Of a stretch of DNA of 64,000 bases, positions 8,257 through 15,801 are shown in pieces. The DNA is from Parvibaculum sp036499025 (GTDB lineage Bacteria > Pseudomonadota > Alphaproteobacteria > Parvibaculales > Parvibaculaceae). The translations under genes and the position numbers were made by a program. Each line of letters starts with the position of its first letter. The first letter of the stretch is position 1. Location of the stretch: contig DASYEM010000079.1 of NCBI GenBank assembly GCA_036499025.1, positions 33,979 through 97,978 on the forward strand, given 5' to 3'. The notes under the pieces are model-generated. The model did not search any database and had not been told where the DNA came from. It worked only from the letters and a program-made list of their open reading frames with translations.

Positions 8257-9645
8257 ATGACCCGACCAACCGATTGGGATTTTTCGAAAGTCAGCGGCAA
8301 GGGCGACGCGCCGGCCGCGCCCGAGCCCGCATGCGGCGAGATGCCCGCTTTCGCCATCCACATCGAAAAGCGGATGCTGCATCCCGAGGAGGCGCTGCCC
8401 TGGGCCGATGTCGAGTTCGAGCGCATCAGCAAGAGCCCCCGGCGCGCCGCCGAACCCGCAAGGCCCGTGGCGGTGAAGCGCCGCTTCCCGAGATTCAGGC
8501 TGCGCCGCATCAGGCGAAACCCGTCTTTCTCCCCTGTGCGGCCGAAGCTTCCCGTCTTCCGGCTTCCCCGTTTCAAAATTCCGCGCCCGTCGATGCCGCA
8601 AGTGTCTCTTCCGCGTGTTTCGTTGCCGCGTATTTCGCTCCCGCAAATCGCGGTCCCGCGCGTCGCGCTTCCCGCGATGCCCGCCATCGCCATGCCGAAG
8701 ATGAAGATGACGATGACGATGCCGCGCATCGCCTTGCCCCGTCTTCCAACTCCCAGACTGCCGGGCCTGAAGCTTTGGAGACAGGTTGCGAGACGGCCCG
8801 TCATGCACCGCGCGCCTCGCATACCCGTCGATTGGCGCGGGCCGGTTCGCCGCGTCGCCGAGCTTCGTGCTCCGGTCATGCGCGGATTGCACGCTGCGGC
8901 TTTCGGCCTCCGCGTTGCCGCCGTCGCCGTCACATGGCTGAGCGCCGAGCTCGTTTATTTCGTCCGCCTCGGTTATGCCCATGCGCGTCTTGCCATGCCG
9001 CGTTTTGCGCAGGAGATCGGCAACTGGAGCGCGGATAGATTTTCCGGCGTCGATCTACGGCCTTTGGCGCGGCAGGCCGCCATCGTCGGCCTTTTCGTTG
9101 CGGTGGGTTGCGGCGCGGCGGCCATCGTCGGGCCGGTTCTGAAAAATAGCGCGACGCGCCTTGCCGCTCTGCCGACGCAACCGCCTGCCGTCGCATTGTC
9201 AGATCAGGCCGAACCCATCGCTGCCGAAACCCGGGCCGTCGTCGCCTCGCTCGACACGGCGGCTCCGCTGCCCATGCCGCGCATCGCCCATCTTCCGGCG
9301 CAGGTGAGGAAGAGGGCGGCGGCGCTGCGCACCGTGGCCTTCACCGGCGCACGGGTCCGTGCGCAAAACGAGCAACCGTGGATCGCGCGGCGGTTGATGC
9401 CGGCCTCGCAATCCAACGGCCACAGCCTTTACGGCTCCGATCTCGTTTCGGAAATTCAGATCAGGCTGTTGCGCCTCGGCTATCCCGCCGGTCCGCCGAC
9501 CGGCGCGCTCAATGCCAGAACCCGCCGCGCCATCTTTCTCTTTCAGCGCGACGCGGCGATTCCGGTGACGGGCGATGCCGATATGCGGCTCGTTCGCCGC
9601 CTGCGCGATAGCGAAGGCGGCAATCTCCGCTTCGCGGGCCGCTAG
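8257..9645 (+). CDS. Membrane-anchored peptidoglycan-binding protein with a Pro-periodic linker
   Basis: A 462-residue protein in three parts. The N-terminal region is basic and rich in Arg and Pro. Residues about 95-172 show a period-five pattern (PQVSL PRVSL PRISL PQIAV PRVAL and looser copies), ending with a Met/Lys-rich KMKMTMTM stretch. One membrane helix lies near residues 275-295. The C-terminal 70 residues are a PG_binding_1 domain (EIQIRLLRLGYPAGPPTG...TRRAIFLFQRDAAIP). The topology suggests a long cytoplasmic arm and a periplasmic wall-binding end. The function is unknown; the period-five arm is unlike any domain I recognise. The gene ends in a four-base convergent overlap with the MFS gene. 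Confidence 0.7.
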   Translation: MTRPTDWDFSKVSGKGDAPAAPEPACGEMPAFAIHIEKRMLHPEEALPWADVEFERISKSPRRAAEPARPVAVKRRFPRFRLRRIRRNPSFSPVRPKLPVFRLPRFKIPRPSMPQVSLPRVSLPRISLPQIAVPRVALPAMPAIAMPKMKMTMTMPRIALPRLPTPRLPGLKLWRQVARRPVMHRAPRIPVDWRGPVRRVAELRAPVMRGLHAAAFGLRVAAVAVTWLSAELVYFVRLGYAHARLAMPRFAQEIGNWSADRFSGVDLRPLARQAAIVGLFVAVGCGAAAIVGPVLKNSATRLAALPTQPPAVALSDQAEPIAAETRAVVASLDTAAPLPMPRIAHLPAQVRKRAAALRTVAFTGARVRAQNEQPWIARRLMPASQSNGHSLYGSDLVSEIQIRLLRLGYPAGPPTGALNARTRRAIFLFQRDAAIPVTGDADMRLVRRLRDSEGGNLRFAGR

Positions 9646-10988
9646 CGGAAGAGGTTGCGGGCGCGCGGTTCCTTGACGAAGACCAGCACGATCCCGAACG
9701 AGATCACCAGCATCGACGCCGAGACCCAGAAGACGGCGAAGAAGGAAAAGCTGTGGGCGATGAGGCCGCCCAGCAGCGGCCCCAGTGCATTCATGAACGA
9801 GATGGCGGTGTTCATCATCGCAATGCGCATCGGCAGATCTTCGCGGGTGCCGAATTCGAGGATCATGTTCTGCGTGCTGTTCTGGAAGCCGCCTTGCCCG
9901 GCGCCGAGCCCGGCAAAGACGGCGGCCAGCGTCCACAGCGAATGGGCTTCCATCAGCAGCAATGTCGAGAACGCCCAGATGCCGATGGCCAGCAGAAAGA
10001 CGATGCGGTTGCCGATGCGGTCGGCGAGCGAGCCCCAGATCAGGTTGGTGCCTGTCTGCGAGAGGAGGAAGGCGGTCGACAGCACGCCGAGATTTGTGCC
10101 TGACAGGCCGATCGAACGGCCTGCATAAAGAATGTAAAAAGGCACGGCCAGCGTGCCGAGAGCGGCGGCGGCGGAAGCGATATAAAAACGCAAAAGTTCT
10201 TTGTCGTCGCGCAGCAGCGTCGGAATTTCGCGCATGCGCAGCGCGAAGCTCGTGCGGGCGCGCACTTCCGGCGGTTCCGGCTCGCGCACCATCATCAGCA
10301 TGGTGAGGCCGATGGAGGTCAGGACGAAGGCTGCGAGAAACGTCGTCGCATAGCCGTTGCCCAGCGCATGCGCCTCGACGAAATATTTGCCGCCGATATA
10401 GGCGACGCCCGACGCGGTGAGGCCGGCTGCGAAATTCCGAAAGCCGGTCAGCCGTCCGCGCAAACGCAGCGGGATCACTTTCGCCATCAGATAGTTGAAG
10501 ATCACCGACTGAATGCCGTTAAAAAGCCCGAACATCATCAGGAAGACGCAGGCGAAGATCAGCGCCCAATGGGCGGGCAGAAAATAGCCGCTCAGCGCCA
10601 GGCCCAGCACGCCGCCGCGCATGCCCCAGCCGATCAGCAAGCCCATCGGCAGCACGCGCTTTCTGTGTTCGACCAGCGTTGCGCCCAGGGTCGATGACAG
10701 CGCATTGCCGAGCCACTGCGAGGCGAGCGCCGCGCCGACAGCGAATTCAGACCCCGAAAGCAGGAAAATATAGGCGGGCACAAAGGTCGGCGCCGTGACG
10801 AGGCGGAAGCCCGTCTGGCCGAGCAGTCCGTGAGCAAGATTGGCGGCGAAGTTGCGGCGGAGATTTTTCTCCACCTCGACGTGATAGGCCTCTTCGGCGG
10901 CGGCGCGCTCCGCGCTCCAGCCCGACGACGATACTGGGGGGCTTCGATCCACGCCCTGTTCCTTCCCTCCCGGCCTCGTTTTTTTCAT
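9642..10988 (-). CDS. MFS transporter
   Basis: A 448-residue polytopic protein with about 12 predicted membrane helices in two halves and the mid-protein soluble loop of MFS carriers. There are family-like loops after the second helix (VEHRKRVLP) and after the eighth (GSLADRIGNRIVF). A 50-residue charged N-terminal extension precedes the first helix. The substrate is not predictable. The stop overlaps the stop of the convergent peptidoglycan-binding gene by four bases. Confidence 0.8.
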   Translation of the reverse strand: MKKTRPGGKEQGVDRSPPVSSSGWSAERAAAEEAYHVEVEKNLRRNFAANLAHGLLGQTGFRLVTAPTFVPAYIFLLSGSEFAVGAALASQWLGNALSSTLGATLVEHRKRVLPMGLLIGWGMRGGVLGLALSGYFLPAHWALIFACVFLMMFGLFNGIQSVIFNYLMAKVIPLRLRGRLTGFRNFAAGLTASGVAYIGGKYFVEAHALGNGYATTFLAAFVLTSIGLTMLMMVREPEPPEVRARTSFALRMREIPTLLRDDKELLRFYIASAAAALGTLAVPFYILYAGRSIGLSGTNLGVLSTAFLLSQTGTNLIWGSLADRIGNRIVFLLAIGIWAFSTLLLMEAHSLWTLAAVFAGLGAGQGGFQNSTQNMILEFGTREDLPMRIAMMNTAISFMNALGPLLGGLIAHSFSFFAVFWVSASMLVISFGIVLVFVKEPRARNLFR

Positions 10989-11052
10989 TGGGGGGTGGCC
11001 GGCGGGGTCTTTATAGACTGGTTAGGCGTTTTGGGTCAGTGGGCGCGCCTGT

Positions 11053-11892
11053 TTATTTTTGCAACCACTCGACGCGGGCGCGCGCATCCGCGTCTTGCGC
11101 CATAATGCCCGCAAGCCAGCCGAAAAGGCTCGTCAGCGTTTCGGGGAAGGTCCAGGGCGGATTGACGATGACGAGCCCCGAGCCCGACAGCCGCGTCGGG
11201 TCGCCGCTGCCCCGGATGTAAAGTTCCGCCATCAGCGTCTTGGCCGGGCCGTTCCGTTCCAGCCGGTCGAGAAAAGCGCCCGAGACGCTCGGGTCCTTCA
11301 CCGGATACCAGATCATGTAAGTCCCGCCCGCAAAGCGTTTCACCGCCTCGCCGAGCGCCGCCTCGACGCGGTCGAACTCGTCGCGTCCTTCATAAGGCGG
11401 ATCGATCAACACGAGCCCGCGTCTTTCCGTCGGCGGCAGCATCGCCTTCAGCGCCGCGTAGCCGTCGCTTTCGTGAACCTTCACCTGCCGGTCGCGGCGA
11501 AAGAGCGCCTGCAACGCGGCGGCGTCTTCGGGATGCAATTCGCAAAAGCTCAGCCGGTCGCCTTCGCGCGCGAGATGCCGCGCGATCAACGGCGAGCCTG
11601 GATAGCGTGTGGGGTTCTCACCTTCGCAACCCAGCGCCTTCAGCGTGTCGAGATAGGGCGCCAGCGCGTCATGCGGGTTTGCGCTTGCGAGAACGCGCGC
11701 GATGCCGTCGTGAAACTCGCCGGTCTTCTGTGCCTCGGTTCCGGTCAGGTCCGTCGCGCCGGTGCCCGCATGGGTATCGAGCAGGAAGAAAGGCTTTTCC
11801 TTCTGCTTCATATGTTCGAGCGCCAGCGTCAGCGATGCATGTTTCATCACATCGGCGAAATTTCCGGCATGGTAGGCGTGGCGATAGTTCAT
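11053..11892 (-). CDS. rlmJ: 23S rRNA (adenine(2030)-N6)-methyltransferase
   Basis: A 279-residue SAM-dependent methyltransferase matching RlmJ along its whole length. It starts with the family N-terminus MNYRHAYHAGNFADVMKH, has FLLDTHAGTGATDL as the SAM-binding motif and LIDPPYE as the N6-adenine methyltransferase DPPY catalytic motif. It modifies A2030 of 23S rRNA. The start is at 11892; the open frame upstream lacks similarity and overlaps the next gene. It is the last gene of a minus-strand operon after PPK2 and the DUF4010 protein, 13 bases from the latter. Confidence 0.93.
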   Translation of the reverse strand: MNYRHAYHAGNFADVMKHASLTLALEHMKQKEKPFFLLDTHAGTGATDLTGTEAQKTGEFHDGIARVLASANPHDALAPYLDTLKALGCEGENPTRYPGSPLIARHLAREGDRLSFCELHPEDAAALQALFRRDRQVKVHESDGYAALKAMLPPTERRGLVLIDPPYEGRDEFDRVEAALGEAVKRFAGGTYMIWYPVKDPSVSGAFLDRLERNGPAKTLMAELYIRGSGDPTRLSGSGLVIVNPPWTFPETLTSLFGWLAGIMAQDADARARVEWLQK

Positions 11893-11905
11893 GGGGTCTG
11901 AAAAA

Positions 11906-13225
11906 TCATGGGGTCTCAAAAACAATATAAGCGGCGACGGCGCCTGCCAGCGCCAAAGCGAAAAGAGCGAGCGCCGGTTTAAGCCCTGCCGCGCGCCCCG
12001 CAAAGGCCAATGTGTAACCGGCTTTGAGAAAATTATTGGCCGAGGCCGCGACAAGGATCGCGGTGGCGGCGACATTGAGGTCGAGGTCGTGGCCGGCGCC
12101 TTGCGCGAGGCTCAGCACGAAGGGATCGACGTCGGTGAAGCCCGCCAACGCGCCGAGCGCGAAGAGGCCGCTTTCGCCGAAGCGGGTTTTTGCCCAGGCG
12201 ACCGCGACCGAGAGCGCGATGAAGAGCGCGGCAAAGACAAGAGCGGTCGAAAGCTCCAGCGGATTGGTCGGCGGCGCATCCGGCGTGTCGTCCGTGCGGC
12301 CGCGCGCGCGCCACATCAGCGCCGCGCTCAAGACAAGACCCAATGGGCAGAGCATGGCGAGCGATGGCAGCAGCTTTGTTGCAAGCTCCGTGCTGAAGAC
12401 GCCGACGACCGCCAGAATGCGCAGGAACATGACGGCTGTGGCGAGCACGATGGCCGATTGCACGCGGGATGAAGCCGCGCCCGCATCCTGCGCCCGGCGC
12501 GACAGCACCACCGTCGTCGCGGTCGATGAATAGAGCCCGCCCAGCGCCGCCGAAATCAATATGCCGTGGCTCGGCGCGATGAAGCGTTGCACCAGATAGC
12601 TCGCATAGGAAAGCGTCGAGACGGCGACGACGGCGAGCCAGACCTGATAGGGCGTGATGTCCGTGAGCGTCGTCACAGGCGTATTCGGCAGCAGCGGCAA
12701 CACGACGCCGATGATGATGAGGAATTTCGCCAGCGTCACCATCTCGCCATCGCGCAAGGCGGCCGCGAAACTGTGCAAGCGTTTGCGGGCGCCGATCAGC
12801 AGCACCGCGAAAACCGCGATGCCGACGCCGACCCAGAGCGGCGCGGCCAGCGTCACGGGGCCGAGCAGGAAAGCAATGAGGTTGCAGACCGGCGCCATGA
12901 TCCCGGCGTCGAAGCGCGGCGCGCCGTCGCTTGCCTCGTCGTCATCCGTTTCGGCGTGCTCGCCTTCGAGCCGTGCGCGGTAATAGATCGCGAGCCAGCC
13001 GCCCAGCAGCAAAAGCCCGCCGAGCAACAGCAGCGCATGTTGCGGCTCCAGCGCGTAGAGCAGTGCGCCGGTCAGCGCCAGCAGCGGAAAGGTGCGTACG
13101 CCCCCCGGCGGCTTGATGCGGCTCTTGGCAAAATACTCTTCAAAGGCGAGGCCGAAGAAAAAGCTTAGCGCCAGCAGCGCCGCGAGGCGTTCTGGATCGA
13201 GTGCCGGGACGGCGAAAGTCGTCAT
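11906..13225 (-). CDS. MgtC/SapB-DUF4010 family membrane protein
   Basis: A 439-residue, very hydrophobic protein with roughly a dozen membrane helices and one acidic loop (HAETDDDEASDG, about residue 92). The layout is that of proteins joining an MgtC/SapB-like N-terminal half to a DUF4010 C-terminal half. Conserved-looking stretches are GGLYSSTATTVVLSRRA and AGFTDVDPFVLSLA. The function is unknown, possibly ion or metabolite transport. Its start overlaps the PPK2 stop by four bases (ATGA), so the two are translationally coupled, hinting at a link with polyphosphate or its counter-ions. Confidence 0.8.
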   Translation of the reverse strand: MTTFAVPALDPERLAALLALSFFFGLAFEEYFAKSRIKPPGGVRTFPLLALTGALLYALEPQHALLLLGGLLLLGGWLAIYYRARLEGEHAETDDDEASDGAPRFDAGIMAPVCNLIAFLLGPVTLAAPLWVGVGIAVFAVLLIGARKRLHSFAAALRDGEMVTLAKFLIIIGVVLPLLPNTPVTTLTDITPYQVWLAVVAVSTLSYASYLVQRFIAPSHGILISAALGGLYSSTATTVVLSRRAQDAGAASSRVQSAIVLATAVMFLRILAVVGVFSTELATKLLPSLAMLCPLGLVLSAALMWRARGRTDDTPDAPPTNPLELSTALVFAALFIALSVAVAWAKTRFGESGLFALGALAGFTDVDPFVLSLAQGAGHDLDLNVAATAILVAASANNFLKAGYTLAFAGRAAGLKPALALFALALAGAVAAYIVFETP

Positions 13226-14034
13226 TTGGCGATCAATCCGCTTTTGTAATGCGCCTGATCGAAAGCGAAAACGATCTCGGCGTCGGGCACGATGTGCTTC
13301 TTTTTGCCTTCATAATCGACGCGATTTAGAATGTCGCGGATGACGTTGAGCCGCGCCACCTTCTTGTCGTTGGCGCAGACGATATGCCACGGCGAGAGCA
13401 GCGTATGGGTGCGCGCGAACATCGCATCGCGCGCCTTGGTGTAATCGTCCCATTTCTTTTGCGCCGCTTCGTCGATGGGCGAGATTTTCCACTGTTTCAG
13501 CGGATCCTTGCGCCGCGCCGCCAGCCGCTTCTTCTGTTCCGCCTTCGAGATGTCGAGATAATATTTCAGCATTTCGACACCGGACCCGATCAGCATTTCC
13601 TCATAGGTCGTCACCGTGGCCATGAAGCGTTCATATTCGGCGTCGGTGCAAAAGCCCATCACGCGCTCAACGCCCGCGCGGTTGTACCAGCTGCGGTTGA
13701 AGAGAACGATTTCATCGGCCGAAGGCAGCCAGAAGGTGTAGCGCTGGAAATACCACTGCGTCACTTCGCGGTCGGAGGGTTTGCTCAATGCCACCACGCG
13801 TGTCTCGCGCGGGCTCATATGCTCGGTGATGCGCTGGATCGTGCCGTCCTTGCCCGCTCCGTCGCGCCCTTCCATGATGATGAGCAGCTTGCGGTTATTG
13901 GCGATGACGTCCTTCTGGAGTTTCACCAGCTCGACCTGCAGTTCGTAAAGCGCCTGGTCGTATTCCTCGCCGGAACGGGCGTCGGCCTTGTTCTTGCCGT
14001 GCTTGTCCGCCTTGTCCGCCTTTTTCTTCGCCAT
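13222..14034 (-). CDS. ppk2: Polyphosphate kinase 2
   Basis: A 270-residue PPK2-family kinase transferring phosphate between polyphosphate and nucleotides. It shows the Walker A-like EGRDGAGKDGTIQRI, the lid/Walker B region VLFNRSWYNRAGVERVMGF and the DPLKQWKISPIDE segment typical of single-domain class I enzymes. The N-terminus is Lys-rich. It is the first gene of a minus-strand operon with a DUF4010 membrane protein and rlmJ. Class (ADP versus AMP phosphorylation) is inferred from overall length and motifs only. Confidence 0.92.
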   Translation of the reverse strand: MAKKKADKADKHGKNKADARSGEEYDQALYELQVELVKLQKDVIANNRKLLIIMEGRDGAGKDGTIQRITEHMSPRETRVVALSKPSDREVTQWYFQRYTFWLPSADEIVLFNRSWYNRAGVERVMGFCTDAEYERFMATVTTYEEMLIGSGVEMLKYYLDISKAEQKKRLAARRKDPLKQWKISPIDEAAQKKWDDYTKARDAMFARTHTLLSPWHIVCANDKKVARLNVIRDILNRVDYEGKKKHIVPDAEIVFAFDQAHYKSGLIAK

Positions 14035-14118
14035 GTTCGCCTCGCTGCCTCTGCCGTTCCGGTTTCAGCCTAGCGCGTCGCGTCCGGCTTCAGAAGGGCA
14101 AGGAATGGAGGTGGCCGT

Positions 14119-14766
14119 TCAAAATCGGAGGGCGACCTGCATCGTGCGGGCGATGACGCCGTGAAAGCGCATTCGGCCCTTCGTATAGGCGAGACAAATG
14201 CACTCTTCCTCGGTTCCGACGCGCAGGGAATGGGTATGGCGCGCGTCCATTTCCTGCACTTCGCCGCGCCGGTAGGTGCCGGTCGGATCGGTGATGCTGC
14301 CGCTCAGCACCAGCGTCAGCTCGACGCCGCCATGCCCGTGTCCCGGCACCGTCGTGCCCGGTTTCGCACGCAGCATCCACAAACGGTCGCCATGGCCCTG
14401 CCACAGCGTTACCTTGCGCATGCCCGGTCCGAGGATGCTCCACTTCAGCGCCTCGACGTCGCCATGACCGAGCCAGCGTTGCAAGGGTGCTGGAAGAACC
14501 CGATCTGCAATCGGCGGCTCGCGGGTTCGTGCCGGTTCAGGTTCATAAAGCCTCGCCAGCACACGGTTCAACGCGTCGTCGGCCATCGGTTCGGGCACAA
14601 GGCTTTCGAGCAACATGCCGCCTGCCGCTTCCGCCGCCGCGATGTCGGCGCGGGCTTGCGGCACGAGGCTCAGATGCGAGGCGACGAGCGCCGTCTCGCC
14701 TTCGTTCAGCGTCCCCGCCGCATATCCCATGATCCATTCCGCGCCGAGGCGTCGCATCGGGCTCAT
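14119..14766 (-). CDS. ChrR-like cupin anti-sigma factor lacking the zinc-site cysteines
   Basis: A 215-residue homologue of ChrR, the anti-sigma factor that releases RpoE on singlet-oxygen stress. The N-terminal anti-sigma domain aligns well (YAAGTL..., ASHLSL...). In Rhodobacter ChrR its zinc is bound by H6, H31, C35 and C38. Here residue 31 is His, but 35 is Val, 38 is Ala and 6 is Arg, so the site is lost. The C-terminal cupin domain keeps its metal set (H143, H145, E149, H177). The start overlaps the sigma factor stop by four bases. Regulation of the paired sigma is likely but cannot depend on the usual zinc fold. Confidence 0.83.
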   Translation of the reverse strand: MSPMRRLGAEWIMGYAAGTLNEGETALVASHLSLVPQARADIAAAEAAGGMLLESLVPEPMADDALNRVLARLYEPEPARTREPPIADRVLPAPLQRWLGHGDVEALKWSILGPGMRKVTLWQGHGDRLWMLRAKPGTTVPGHGHGGVELTLVLSGSITDPTGTYRRGEVQEMDARHTHSLRVGTEEECICLAYTKGRMRFHGVIARTMQVALRF

Positions 14767-15368
14767 TTCAAATCCTCCAGCGCGGGCCGCAAACGGCCGA
14801 AGGCGAGCCGCAAGCGCGACTTCACCGTGCCGAGCGGAATGGCGAGCCGTTCGGAAATTTCCGCATGAGGCAAGCCCTCGAGAAAGGAAAGCCGCACGAC
14901 TTCAGCCTGATCGGGCGGCAGCATCGCCATCGCCGCATGAATGCGCCGTCCCGTTTGCAGGTTCATTAACGCGCTATCGGCGAGTGTGGGGTCTTCGGGC
15001 AGCAGCGAGGGATCGGCGAGATCGAGTTCGGGCCGCTTCTGGCGGCGCACGTTGTCGATGAAGCGATTGCGAGCGATGGTGAAAATCCAGGTGCCGGCCG
15101 ACGCCTTGGCAGGATCGAAGAGTTCGGCCTTGCGCCACACCGTCAGCATCACGTCCTGCACGAGATCTTCCGCTTGCCGGTCATCGACGCGGAGACGCCG
15201 CAGATACGATTTCACGCGCGGCGCGTAATAGCCAAAGAGGTTTGCAAAAGCGGTGCGGTCCTTCCGACGGGCAATCGCATCGATCAGAGCGGCCATGGCG
15301 TCGGGGCGCCCCGCCGGGTTTTCGCATGAACCGGGGGACGCTTTTCTCGGCGTCGTGTCGTCAGCCAT
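14763..15368 (-). CDS. RpoE-like ECF sigma factor (ChrR-associated, ECF11 type)
   Basis: A 201-residue ECF sigma factor with region 2 (AFANLFGYYAPRVKSYLRRL, AEDLVQDVMLTVWRKAE, TWIFTIARNRFIDNVRR) and region 4 (LPPDQAEVVRLSFLEGLPHAEISERLAIPLGTVKSRLRLAF, in parts). It closely resembles Rhodobacter RpoE of the singlet-oxygen response. The start chosen is the ATG at 15368 with GAGG upstream. An upstream in-frame start at 15452 would begin five bases from the predicted promoter -10 and is unlikely. It is co-transcribed with the ChrR-like gene and probably autoregulated. Confidence 0.9.
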   Translation of the reverse strand: MADDTTPRKASPGSCENPAGRPDAMAALIDAIARRKDRTAFANLFGYYAPRVKSYLRRLRVDDRQAEDLVQDVMLTVWRKAELFDPAKASAGTWIFTIARNRFIDNVRRQKRPELDLADPSLLPEDPTLADSALMNLQTGRRIHAAMAMLPPDQAEVVRLSFLEGLPHAEISERLAIPLGTVKSRLRLAFGRLRPALEDLK

Positions 15369-15456
15369 CAGGCCTCGCATGCTCCGGGCCTGCCACGGCG
15401 GTGTGCGGGCAGGGGGAGTTGTTCGGACGATCGCTGCGAGCGCGCTTGCCATGGTT

Positions 15457-15486
15457 GGTTTACGCCCGGCGCGCGCATGCGGATCA
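15457..15486 (-). promoter_or_regulatory. Predicted ECF11-type autoregulatory promoter
   Basis: On the minus strand, TGATCC (15486-15481), exactly 18 bases, then TAAACC (15462-15457). TGATCC is the known -35 of Rhodobacter RpoE promoters. The site is about 89 bases ahead of the sigma gene start, as expected for autoregulation. Confidence 0.65.
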
Positions 15487-15732
15487 CCGTCTTGGGCCGA
15501 GTTTAGGCGCAGTCGCGGAGGGGCGAAACAAAAGCTTCATCGCAGCGTATGAACCGAATGCGCCGGGTCCACACCGCGCTTGCCTCTCCACGGTTGCAAA
15601 TCATGCGCCTCGGGTTGCGCCCGCGCCTTCGTTTCGGTCGGCATTTCGTTAACGCGGCAAGACAAGAATCGCGATTTCATATCGGACCGGTCTTACTCAT
15701 TTCTTACCGGTGGGTTTGTCGCGGGTTCACAC

Positions 15733-15765
15733 AGACCTAACCCCACGTAACCTATTCTTAGGTCT
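15733..15765. promoter_or_regulatory. Inverted repeat upstream of the GGDEF-EAL gene
   Basis: Perfect arms AGACCTAA (15733-15740) and TTAGGTCT (15758-15765), 17 bases apart, in an AT-richer stretch ahead of the signalling gene. It may be an operator or a leader hairpin. The rest of the roughly 430-base gap between the sigma gene start and this gene shows only the sigma promoter and no coding signal. Confidence 0.4.
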
Positions 15766-15801
15766 CGCATCTTTATAAATGGACTGGGTTTATGTGACCG
15801 G

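Noticed and set aside
8590..8775. Short tandem DNA repeats suggesting CRISPR
   Set aside because: The periodicity is 15 bases, in frame and coding for a Pro-rich pattern; there are no unique spacers.
15369..15452. Upstream start for the ECF sigma factor
   Set aside because: The extension would begin five bases from the predicted -10 and lacks sigma-like sequence; ATG 15368 has a ribosome site.
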